The notes under the pieces: model-generated | Told to the model about the DNA's origin: nothing | Seen by the model: the letters and a program-made list of their open reading frames with translations, nothing else | Databases searched by the model: none | Source of the DNA: Dendronephthya gigantea | Lineage: Eukaryota; Cnidaria; Anthozoa; Malacalcyonacea; Nephtheidae | DNA length: 64,000 nt | Reading direction: 5' to 3' | Assembly (NCBI RefSeq): GCF_004324835.1 | Contig: NW_021163176.1 | Coordinates: forward strand, 372,001 to 436,000 | Translations under genes and position numbers: made by a program | In this document: positions 29,011 to 38,925 of the stretch, piece after piece | How positions within the stretch are numbered: the first letter of the stretch is position 1 | Layout of the letters: each line of letters starts with the position of its first letter

Positions 29011-29670
29011 AACATTCTTTCAGAATCATGATTGTTTATAATAATTCATGTAAGCCGGGGATGCACCCGTTTCGCCAGAATTCTCCTAGTATATTGTCTA
29101 AAAGATTGGTCGCAGGCGGCAGTCTTTATAGTAGGCAGGTTACTAACCCCGACCAATTTAGAGAATTGATTCTCTTGTACCAGTCCTAATGGTGCTGGCC
29201 GAGAAGATAACAATATGGCGAAAGCTCTAGGAGTGAGGAAAATTTCTCGCTTTAATTTGACCGTTGACTGATCGAGTAAATATAATTTTCTATATATTTT
29301 ATAAAATTCCATGAATGATATACGTCTGAAGATAATTTAAGATCAAAATATGGGTCGCAAATGAAATATAAAGCGACGTTTACCGGCTATGGAAGTTGTA
29401 TCGTTTGGTGGTAGTTCGTCGACTTCTCAATCGACCTCAAAAAGGTCTGTAGTAATTTCATGCCAGTCTCACACAAGAGCAATTTTAAAGAAGCTGTCAC
29501 GCTGCTCTTTAGTTTTTGAATTATCTATATTTTGGGTAAATTTTACGCGTTGCAGTATACAATGGCTGCGAAAGATCATTATGTGTGATGAAGCTAATTT
29601 TCATATATTCTCGTTCGGCATTATTATTTTCTTTTTCCGCGGCCACTGGTGGCAACGACTCTGCGCATGA

Positions 29671-32600
29671 ATGTGGTTGCTTGTTGCCACAGAGATCAGC
29701 CATTTTAACTGCAACTGTTTGTTGTGGAACAGGGCAAAATTCAAAGACGACAGTGCCACAAAAGCGAAAAGTAGCTGCCAAATCATGCAGAGTGACTTGC
29801 AAGCGGTGATTACAAAACTTGATCATCTTTCGCGCAAAGATCTTCTCAGCAGTTACCGTTTCCTGCAGGAAGGACTCGATTTACTCAATGTTTCTTTTGG
29901 CAAATCAAAGTTGGGGCGAAAAGGTGTTGAAAAGTACGGAACTGGAGACAACATTGGGGAAGCATCAAGAGCATTGCCGAGCGGTGTTGAATCTGGAATT
30001 ATGAATGACGCGTTAGAGTTTTTCTTTATTATGGGAGAATTAAGAATCAACTCAGATGAAGGGTTTAAAGCCGCTAAAGAGCGATTTAAGCATTCCCGTA
30101 CGAGAGCAACGGACGCGTTTTGTAACAAAGCGCTCAGTATCAACGCTATAATATTCGCAGCTAAACTACGAGTCGTTTCGGAGTTACTGGAAGGTCTCGA
30201 AAGTCCTGAAACCGCAATCATAGGATGCCTGTCGTTTTTGAAGGAGTTCCACAGCCTACCTGCCATTCAAGAAATATTCTCGGTGTATCTCAACGGTGGA
30301 ATCAAGTCATTGTTCAGAAAAACTGAACGGGAAGATAAAGTCAAGTCTGTTATGTTAATCAATAATATGCTATTTAAATATGCCTCGAAATTCAGCGCAA
30401 AATATTCACGTGTGCTTGTCTGGCCAGGAATTAAGCTCACTGATCGTACTTTTCAACCAATATTACACTGGCCTAAAGTGGCTTCTCGGAAGTCTAGATC
30501 TATTGGTGAGGATTTGCCTAAACATCCTTTCCAATTGTTATTGGACGAAGATATGTTTATTTGTCTATCTGCTGATAACAGTTGTGGAGATGTTGTTGTT
30601 GGCCGTGATGACAGTTTCAAATTTTTTTTCAGGAGAGGTAAGGCAAGATTGTCGAATTACGGTCGTAATAATATACAAGGAAATGTTTCTCGACTCTGAT
30701 TGGTTGATTTCAGTGCAGTTAATCTCAAACAGTGCAAATTTCTGTAACAACAGTGCAAATTTCTATAACAACAGTGCAAAATTCTGTAACAACAGTGCAA
30801 AATCCTGTTACAAATATATTCTCGAAGATTTCCTTGCATATCATTAATACGTAATAGTATAATTTCTCGTGCAATTACGGATAAACACGCACTCGTGAGT
30901 TTTTAAAGATTGCAAATAACGCTCGTCCTTCGGACTCGCGCTATTTTGCAGCCTTTAAAAACTCACTCGTGCTTGTATATCCGTAATTGCACTCGAAATT
31001 ATACTATTACCTATACATATAGTGACACTAATAACGTGTCACACCGCTCCATGCGGTCTTAACAGAACCCGATGCGTATAAAACAAAGTTTTTGATCTAA
31101 ACAAATTTTGGCAATACTTTTTCAACAGCTTGAGAGTGTGACATTTTTAGATTTTGTATATTTTTTACTACACGTATCCGGATTCTTTCTTAGCTGCAAA
31201 CATTTTGTTGCAGCTTTAAAACTTTATGCGTGCACGTCTTATCGCATTCGTTGCATTTTCGGCGTCCACTCGTGTCCGCGCGAATACCTGAAAATGCACC
31301 AAATCAACGACGCGGATGTCAAGTTTTACTAAAGATATGAATATACTAGAATTCTTTCGGAGCATGTGCTAATTTTTCCAACCTTTCGAAACGAAACTTC
31401 GCTTATGTTGTTTCGATGGTAAAATTATTATCGAGATTTGCCTAGGTCAAAATGTCAGCTCGCCCTTTTAGCAAAATTTCAAGCTTCAATTGTACTATTT
31501 ATTAATCCCGAATAGACCTTTGAGGTGCTTACGTCATGTCGGTCTCGAACAATGAATCGCAATGCAATCTGGGAAACAAGTGGGACAAAATTGTATAGAT
31601 AGAAAACTGTGTGACGTAAGCACTTCAGAAGGCTATTGTACTCTCCATTGCGTGATCACCTATATTACATACATATCCAACAGATATTAATGAAAACCAA
31701 GAAGCAAGTGGAATTATCGATATCAGTGAAGACGACAGGAAACTCCATATTTGGGATGTGTTAAGAGTCGAGTTTGTAGACGACAAAAACGAAAGTAATC
31801 ATTGGAAGAAGACGAATTTTTTGCGTGCTTTTCAGTTTAGTCCAGAAGATACAGAAACATTGGATTCTTTGGTTCATTATGGTGCAGACATCTTCTCTAA
31901 GACCAAGGATGATGAAACAGTTTTATGGATTGCAGCAAAGCATGGTTTACTAGATGATGCCTTCATTAAACAATATCCTGGTTATTATTTTCAAAATTAC
32001 ATAGCTTGCCTTTACAATGCCATTTATTATTCTCGTTCATTTAAAATTGTCAAGTATTTCGTTGAAGACTGTGGCGCTGATGTAAATTGTAACGATGAGC
32101 ATGGCCGAACAGCTTTACATTATGCTGCTGCTCAAGGTGTACTAGACATTGTGAAATATTTAATAGAAAAGGGTGCTGATGTATATCATAAGGATGCCAT
32201 GGGTTGGACAGCTCTACACCATGCTGTTGCTCGAGGTGAACTTGACATTGTCAAATATTTAGTAAAACAGGGTGCAAATGTAAATAGCAAGGATTCTAAT
32301 GGCAGGACAGTTTTGCACTTTTCTGTCGATGGATATTTACGCGACACTGTAAAATGTTCAGCTAAAAATGGTACTGAAAGAAACGGAAAGAATTCTGATG
32401 GATTGGCAGTTCTGTACATCACTGTTGATAAAGGTGTACCTGTCATTGTAAATTATTTAGTTGAACACGGTGCTATTGTAAATTGCAAGGATACTGATGA
32501 AATGACACATCTCTACGTTGTTGCTGCTGAAGGTGTACAAGATATTGTAGAATATGTGGTTAAACAGGGTGCAAATGTGAATGGCAAAGATAGTCACGTA

Positions 32601-34412
32601 GAAACACTTCCATGCACTCCTGTTGTTGATAATAACAGTGACATTGTCAAATTTTTAGTTGAACACGGTGCTGATATAAATCAGAAGAATTCAGACGGAC
32701 ACACAGTTCTGAAATTTGCTGTAGCAAGTGGTGGATTAAACGTTGTTGAGTACTTAGTTGAACAAGGTGCTGACATAACGCCTGGTAGTAGTCTTGGTGT
32801 TGACGCCCTACGAATGGCTGTTGTCAAAAACTCCGCGCTGTTGCTCAATATTTTGTTGCAAAAAAACATCGATATAAGAAATTCTGGAACATTCCTTGTT
32901 GACGGAAGGCAAATGAATCTTCTGGAATGCAGTATTCACCATGGTCATGATGAAATTACAACTATTCTCAAAATGTCAATTAAACATCGTGAGAAAATGC
33001 AGATGTTAAAAGCAATGAATTGCAACCAGTTAGAAAAGGTGATACTTTACAAATGTTTTTTGAGATATAGAGTTCTATCAACGTGTGCATGTGCAGTACT
33101 GATGAAACTCAGACTTGCATTATCTGACAATTCCTATTCAAGACACATCAGTAATCATTCAACGATCGATCAACTTAGATGCCATTTATTCTCGCTCGAA
33201 CGTAGCTCCTTACAATTTCTTAAATGCACATTATGAACAGGCAAATTGAGCGTCTAAATGTTTCGCTAGAACACCAAAATTGCGTATATCTAGAGGTAAC
33301 AAGTCCAGCGAGAAAACCTATTCACAACTCGTGCCTGATCGACAACCGTTGCTATACAGCAACAGAGATTTTCAAAAACGCAAATGAGTTGGGTGACCCG
33401 AACTAAAACAGTTTTAGCTACTAGATTTAAGTTACAATGCAGAATTAAGTGCTCTCGCTAACAGTTACTTTCAGTATGAGAGTTAAAAACCTCTTGGGAC
33501 GATTCTGAAAATTAAAGTATTCGTCATATTTTAAGATATTAACCTTTTTATTTTTAATAGAGTAAAATACCAATGAAGGCTTTTTTCGCAAAAAGTGAAC
33601 TGAAAATTGGCGCTGGTTCTCATGGTTCGTGTGTCTATGTTGGTCTCATGGAGGATGGAAGTGAAGTTGCTGTTAAGAGAGTGGTTTTAGAAAGTGGGGC
33701 TAAAACAGCTGAAAACGAAAAGGAAATTAAGAGTCTCATAGAAACAAATAATTCCCCGTTTATAGCAAGTTATCGACATTTTCATAAAGACGACACCTTC
33801 ATGTATCTTATCGCTGATCTTTGTGAAGAAACCTTGAGAGAACTTGTTGATTTTCAAAGTATTAAATATCTACAAAAGAATGGTCCACGGTTGATTAAAG
33901 AAATTTTATCCGGGCTTGAATTTCTTCATGGTATAGGAATTTTGCACCGAGATCTCAAACCATCAAACATTCTGGTAGATGTCGAGAGTCACTTGAAATT
34001 GGCGGACTTTGGAATAAGCCGGATTCTAAAAAAGGACGAAACAAAAGTTGAAACCCAAGCTGCAGGTACAGAGGGATGGATGCCCGCAGAGGTAATCTCA
34101 GCATTTGGACGAGAAGAAAAAGGTCATTTCGGGAAGAAATCGGACGTCCAAGTTGCGGGTATGATCGCTTTCTTCATCTTAACCAAAGGCGAACACCCTT
34201 TTGGTTCTTCGTTACATCAAATGAAGAATATTTCTGAAGGAAATCAAGTGAACATAAAGAAACTTGGTGATCGTAAAGCCCGAAAGTTTGTGTCCTGGCT
34301 GATTAATCACAAGATTGAGGATAGACCTTATGCTCACCAGGCTCTAACAGATTCATTCGTCAATACAGGATATTGGGAACGTGTTTTCGGCAATGACACA
34401 ATCAATGTTTAG
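29671..34412 (+). CDS. Ankyrin-repeat IRE1-like kinase, copy B (7 ankyrin units)
   Basis: Exons 29671-30637, 31684-33038 and 33561-34412 have the same phases as copy A and join to about 1,057 residues. The N-terminal domain aligns along its whole length with copy A; about 132 bases (30151-30282) differ from copy A at only about six positions. Seven 33-residue ankyrin repeats plus one degenerate unit follow, then the kinase with a glycine-rich loop (GAGSHGSCVYVG), VAVKRV, HRDLKPSN, DFG, GTEGW and HPFGSSL. All catalytic motifs are present. The C-terminus runs about 12 residues beyond copy A (GYWERVFGN) and then stops, again without a KEN nuclease. The start at 29671 is chosen because it keeps the segment homologous to copy A's LLWNKA; a later Met is possible. 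It is an intact tandem duplicate and probably performs a related cytosolic function. Confidence 0.85.
30728..30811. repeat. 21-bp tandem repeat, 4 units
   Basis: Four units of AACAGTGCAAATTTCTGTAA plus C, each exactly 21 bases with one to three substitutions. It lies in intron 1 of copy B about 90 bases after the donor site. Confidence 0.92.
30852..31009. mobile_element. near-palindromic MITE in copy B intron 1
   Basis: Inverted arms of about 55 bases. The left arm starts TAATAGTATAATTTCTCGTG and the right arm ends CGAAATTATACTATTA. Both contain GCAATTACGGAT/ATCCGTAATTGC and CTCGTGAGTTTTTAAA-like words. Non-coding. Confidence 0.85.
31511..31637. mobile_element. second MITE in copy B intron 1
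   Basis: Imperfect ends of about 27 bases: AATAGACCTTTGAGGTGCTT on the left and AAGCACTTCAGAAGGCTATT on the right, with TACGTCA/TGACGTA just inside. Confidence 0.75.
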
Positions 34413-35325
34413 GCTTCTCTGAACATATTTGAAACAAATTAACTATAGAAACTTTACAAGAAAGGCATGCATAAAATGATAGATTTAAAATTGTCGAACC
34501 TTGTCTTATTATATTTTAAGACATTTATATTCTTTATCATACACTATATTTCTGTAAATAATTTTGGCAATCACATGTTTTAATGATCTGTAGCCCTCGC
34601 CACGAGCGTAAAATTGTGTATAATATTTTGCAGGAAAATGCGTGGCAATTACTTTTTCTGATCTAGCGGTAGATTCACATCACATGCACGTGCACTTTAG
34701 AAAAGTCATGTTTACAACGCTAGTACGGATCCGAGTCTGACCTAAGCCTGACCTCATATTTTGATCGGACTCGAATTCTGAGGAGCTCAATTTGGCCTAG
34801 AATTTCAGCGGCTTGCATATCACAACCAGTGAATCAATATCGAGGTCAATTCACATTGACCGTTATGTGTCACAAATCGCTGATCACTTTAGCGAAACCA
34901 CTCAAAAATACATTCAAATACAGGCGTTTACATACATTAAATAAGTACTTGTTAAGTGTTAACACACTTTTACAAGAAAACTAAAAAAGATTCGTACAAG
35001 TCAGTTGCTGGTGTTTTACAAAGTCAAATTCGGTAGAATCGCTTTCGTCCCATTTTGGAAATAGCGACCGAATGCATTTTGACGAAATTTCATACGTCTG
35101 TAAATTGTTTTTCGTTTGACGTCCTTCCGGGCTATGTTAGGAAAGCAAGTTAAAGTTCCTTTTTTAAAATTTTGTCTAATTTGCAATTGGTTTATAATCA
35201 AATCATTTTCGATAAAATTATATTCCACTCAAAAGTCATACTTGTGTTTTTAAACAATGGCTCCTTCATGAAGTCTTCTTGTGTTCTTTATTTATCTAAA
35301 GGCTAGTTCATATATGGACCTCTTT
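34413..35325. other. spacer between convergent copy B and zinc-finger gene
   Basis: AT-rich DNA that should contain the 3' ends of two convergent genes. A 70-codon minus-strand frame at 35016-35228 has no recognisable content. Nothing else was seen. Confidence 0.5.
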
Positions 35326-38300
35326 CTACTCGGTCTGAGTGCTCTCCTCAGTTTGAATGTATATCAATTGTTCAACGCCTTCGTTCGTCGGATTTTGCTG
35401 CCAGTTTATACCTTCCAATGTTTCGATTTTTTCCGCAGAAATCGTCTGATTCCTTATGCACTCTCTCAAGATCTGTCTGAGGTTACTTTCATCTAGTCTC
35501 GTCCCGTCGTCTGATTGGTTCATGCCTGGAACAACATTGGTGCTGATTGGTTGGCTAGAGTTCGCGAGTTCATTGGCTGTTGTCACGAGCAGTTGAATCG
35601 CGCCTTCTTCGAGACTGACCTCAACCGCTTGCTGGACTACGTTAGCCTCGCTCTCATTCATGTTATCTATGATCTGGTGTGAATCTTCGATTACTTGGTT
35701 ACTGATGACGTAATCTTGATCGTTGACGTTACTCTGGGCGTTGATTACATCATCTTGGGCACTAATGACGTCACCTTGGGAGTGAATAATTTCGTCTTCA
35801 GTAGTAATAACGTCATGTTGGTCATCAATGACTGCATTCGGGTCAGCGGCTTCCTTGTGATGGCGCTCGTGTCGTCTCATGGTCGAAGAATCGATAAATG
35901 CGCGACCACAAACCTGGCATTGATACGGTCGTTCTCCGGAATGGGTGCGCTCGTGGATCTTAAGGTGGCTTGACTGACGGAATTGTCGATCACATGTTGT
36001 GCACGTGTACGGCTTTTCCCCGCTGTGAATACGTTGGTGGAACTTCAGGGTCCATTTGGCGCGAAAAACTTTGCCACATTCCTCGCACGGGAAAGTGTTT
36101 CCACTTCCGTCATCCTCATCCGGCAGCCCGTGTTCTATGTCGTCATCCAAAGGAGCAACTTCAGATGACGTCACTCCAGATGTCGTCACGTCTAATGACG
36201 TCACAGAGGTCGCCAGACCCGTTGCTAGGAGATGGGCGGCGGAAATTTCTTGTGGATTACCGCTGACACACATTTCTTGCACGGCGGACTGGGTGAATTG
36301 CATTTCCGGTATGATGGGGTTCTCGGAGTTTGCCATAGTTGCGCCGATTCCTAGCTTTTTCGCGGGGCAAACGTTCATGTGATTGGTGAGACTACTACGT
36401 CTGGACAGGGATTTCCCGCAGTGGTCGCAAGAGAACGGCTTCTCTTCCGAGTGGCAAAGCAAATGCTCTTTCAAGTTATCTTTTCGTCGGAACGACTTGG
36501 AGCAGATATCACAATGGAAAGGGCGTTCGTCGGAGTGGATTCGGAAATGGCGTCGTTGGGTTGACGGATCTTTGAATATCTTGTGACAAATGGGACATTG
36601 CTTTGATTCGGGGCTGCCAATAAGCTTGACCTCTTGGGAGACGGGTTCCTTTGGCGACGACGGTCGGTTCTTGCAGGTTTTTGCATGAACTGTTAGTGCG
36701 TACCTTGTATTGAACGCTGCATCACACGTCTTGCACTCGTGCGATGTTATGCCGCTATGGTAGGCAATTTCGTGCGCCTTCAGATGATCGCGACGTCGAA
36801 AACGTTTTTCACATTCACCGCATGCGTGTGGACGTTCTCCACTATGAACCAAAGCATGTCGTTTCAAAGCGGTGGTATCCCGAAACACTTTATTACAAAC
36901 AGTGCACGTTTGATCAGTTCTTTCGGCAGTGTTTGTCCTTTTTCTTTTCCTCGAGTTTGGCGTGGAACGGTCTTTCTCCGGGGTACCGACAGTTTCGTTA
37001 CTTACGGTGTTTTCATCGTCACCTTCATCACTACCCCCTACTGTGGAAGGGTCGCAATTCTTTTGGTGTTCTTGCAACAGCTCCGTGCTAACAAAGATTT
37101 CAAAGCAAAGCTCACAAGCGAACATCCCCTCGTCAATGTGTTGTTGGAAATGCTCCCAGAGTTCAACTTTACCTGGGAACGTCCCGTTACAGCTAGGACA
37201 GAAAATCGACTTGATCACAACGGATTCTACGTCTTGTGCGCTTGAATCGTCCATCGGTTCAACGTTTTCGAGGTTGTCTAATTCGTTTGGCTCAGTACCT
37301 TTCTCTGAAATTACTACAGTGGTCTCAGATTCTGTCGGATTCTCGGAATTTGCTGGCACTTTGGAGAATTCCAAAGTCACAGTTGTACTTCGCGCTCGAT
37401 CATTGCCTTCAGGCTGGAAGTTGCTTCCATTCGTACCTTTACTCAATGCGGATTGATCGGTATTTCCAGTTGGCTTGTCGCTTTGGGAGTTTCCAGGAAA
37501 CACCTCACTTGTGGCGGATACTAACTGGTCAGCCTCAAGCACGTGTTCGACCACATGCACTGCGACATTATCTGAACTTTTTGACTGTCCAGACGATGAA
37601 ATGTCAGCTGACGTAGACTGCTCATTGTTGCTGGTGACATTTTCTCCTTGGGAGGTTTCGGGAAATACTTCGCTTGTAGTAGCCACTAACTGATCAGCTG
37701 CAAGCACTTGCTCAACAACGTCCACAGCTACTCCCTCAGAATCCTTCGGCTGCTCAGGTATAACGATGTCATCGAATCCAAGCAGATGGGTTGTTCGTAT
37801 CATATGCGTCTTGAGTCCGTTCTTTCTTGAAAACGACTTCCCGCAAGTTTGGCAGCTGAAGGGACGGATTAACTTGTGCACTATCACGTGTTCCTGAAGG
37901 TGGTCCTTTCTACGAAATGCCTTGTCGCATTCCGTGCATTTATACGGGCGCTCGTCGGAGTGGGTTAGCAAATGGCGCTTCAGGGTGGATGCATCTCGAA
38001 AGGTTTTGAAACAAATATGGCACGGTTCTGAAGTCTTAGTCGCGACCATGTTCGTTTTCACGTGAGCTGCTTTTTCGGAAGTGGTCGTCCAGGTTTCGTC
38101 GCCAATCCCCGATACCTCTCCTGGTTTCATACAGAACCTCGACATGTGCACCTTGTGAGTGTACTTTCGTGGGAAGGTCTTGCCGCACCGGTCACATTTA
38201 TACACGTGTTCTTGGGTGTGAATGTTCCGATGCTCTCGTAGGTTATCCTTACGCCGGAATGCCTTGTCGCAAAAATCACACTGGTAGGGCTTCTCCTCGG

Positions 38301-38913
38301 AGTGGATCAAGCGATGGCGCCTCATTGATGGAAGATCTGAGAAATTTTGATCACAAATGGTACAGACCACTCTGCCTTTTACATTTTTCTGAGCTCCTGC
38401 CGAATCTTGGTAGTTTTTCGGTTTGGCTTGCCGAGGGGTATTCGAGTTCTCCAATTCGACCATTGGTATTTCAGAGCTTTTTTCCTGCGCATCCTCGGGG
38501 CTGGTTACGTTGGCGTGCTTTGGGGTTTCTTCGATGCTGGCTGCAATCAAGGCGAGCTGGTTTATATCCGATAACCTGTCGGAATTGTTACCACCAGTAT
38601 CTGACTCCGCCGGTGGTTGGACTAAGCTGAGTTGAACTTCCTGGGGAAGGGTTTCAGAATTCATTTCCACGTACTCATCAATGTTACTGTCCACGGCTAC
38701 AACAGTGAACACCATATCTTCTCCCTCTGTTTTGTTACCTTCACTGAAAACCACGTTCGGGACAGTGTTCTGCGCCAAGGTGGTACTTATGCTAACTACT
38801 TCTCCAAGTGTATCGTCTTGTGATTTTTCACTACCACTTCCATTCTCGAGACATTCTTCTGTCGTCTCAGCGACGTTTGTATCAGTCATCTCTTGTTCTG
38901 TTTTTTTATCCAT
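35326..38913 (-). CDS. 17-finger C2H2 zinc-finger protein, single coding exon
   Basis: One uninterrupted frame of 1,195 codons from ATG 38913 to a stop at 35326. A 3' splice site (CAG|GTGAAAG) ends at 38926, so a non-coding 5' exon probably lies upstream. Seventeen C2H2 fingers come in clusters of 3, 3, 2, 3, 3 and 3 (about nt 38375-38130, 38040-37800, 37210-37060, 36910-36680, 36610-36370 and 36090-35860). Linkers of the HSGEKPY type are present, for example HSGEKPYTC. Between clusters are long S/T/E-rich linkers. The C-terminal linker holds a degenerate DVI/DDVINAQ repeat. It is probably a sequence-specific nuclear DNA-binding regulator. No KRAB, BTB or SCAN domain was seen, and no orthologue was recognised. 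Confidence 0.92.
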   Translation of the reverse strand: MDKKTEQEMTDTNVAETTEECLENGSGSEKSQDDTLGEVVSISTTLAQNTVPNVVFSEGNKTEGEDMVFTVVAVDSNIDEYVEMNSETLPQEVQLSLVQPPAESDTGGNNSDRLSDINQLALIAASIEETPKHANVTSPEDAQEKSSEIPMVELENSNTPRQAKPKNYQDSAGAQKNVKGRVVCTICDQNFSDLPSMRRHRLIHSEEKPYQCDFCDKAFRRKDNLREHRNIHTQEHVYKCDRCGKTFPRKYTHKVHMSRFCMKPGEVSGIGDETWTTTSEKAAHVKTNMVATKTSEPCHICFKTFRDASTLKRHLLTHSDERPYKCTECDKAFRRKDHLQEHVIVHKLIRPFSCQTCGKSFSRKNGLKTHMIRTTHLLGFDDIVIPEQPKDSEGVAVDVVEQVLAADQLVATTSEVFPETSQGENVTSNNEQSTSADISSSGQSKSSDNVAVHVVEHVLEADQLVSATSEVFPGNSQSDKPTGNTDQSALSKGTNGSNFQPEGNDRARSTTVTLEFSKVPANSENPTESETTVVISEKGTEPNELDNLENVEPMDDSSAQDVESVVIKSIFCPSCNGTFPGKVELWEHFQQHIDEGMFACELCFEIFVSTELLQEHQKNCDPSTVGGSDEGDDENTVSNETVGTPEKDRSTPNSRKRKRTNTAERTDQTCTVCNKVFRDTTALKRHALVHSGERPHACGECEKRFRRRDHLKAHEIAYHSGITSHECKTCDAAFNTRYALTVHAKTCKNRPSSPKEPVSQEVKLIGSPESKQCPICHKIFKDPSTQRRHFRIHSDERPFHCDICSKSFRRKDNLKEHLLCHSEEKPFSCDHCGKSLSRRSSLTNHMNVCPAKKLGIGATMANSENPIIPEMQFTQSAVQEMCVSGNPQEISAAHLLATGLATSVTSLDVTTSGVTSSEVAPLDDDIEHGLPDEDDGSGNTFPCEECGKVFRAKWTLKFHQRIHSGEKPYTCTTCDRQFRQSSHLKIHERTHSGERPYQCQVCGRAFIDSSTMRRHERHHKEAADPNAVIDDQHDVITTEDEIIHSQGDVISAQDDVINAQSNVNDQDYVISNQVIEDSHQIIDNMNESEANVVQQAVEVSLEEGAIQLLVTTANELANSSQPISTNVVPGMNQSDDGTRLDESNLRQILRECIRNQTISAEKIETLEGINWQQNPTNEGVEQLIYIQTEESTQTE

Positions 38914-38925
38914 ACCGTCTTTCAC

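Larger units (their letters stand above)
27737..29670. other. spacer between kinase copies A and B
   Basis: It contains the presumed 3' UTR of copy A, a 29-codon frame at 27791-27880, a 27-bp minisatellite (28212-28287) and an ATTATGAATT-rich microsatellite (about 28944-29010). Nothing else with coding signal was found. The copy B promoter should lie in the last kilobase; no homology to the copy A promoter was noticed. Confidence 0.5.

Noticed and set aside
35760-36200. Several TGACGTCA (CRE-like) palindromes
   Set aside because: They lie inside the zinc-finger coding exon and arise from Asp-Val-Thr/Ile repeats; no promoter context.
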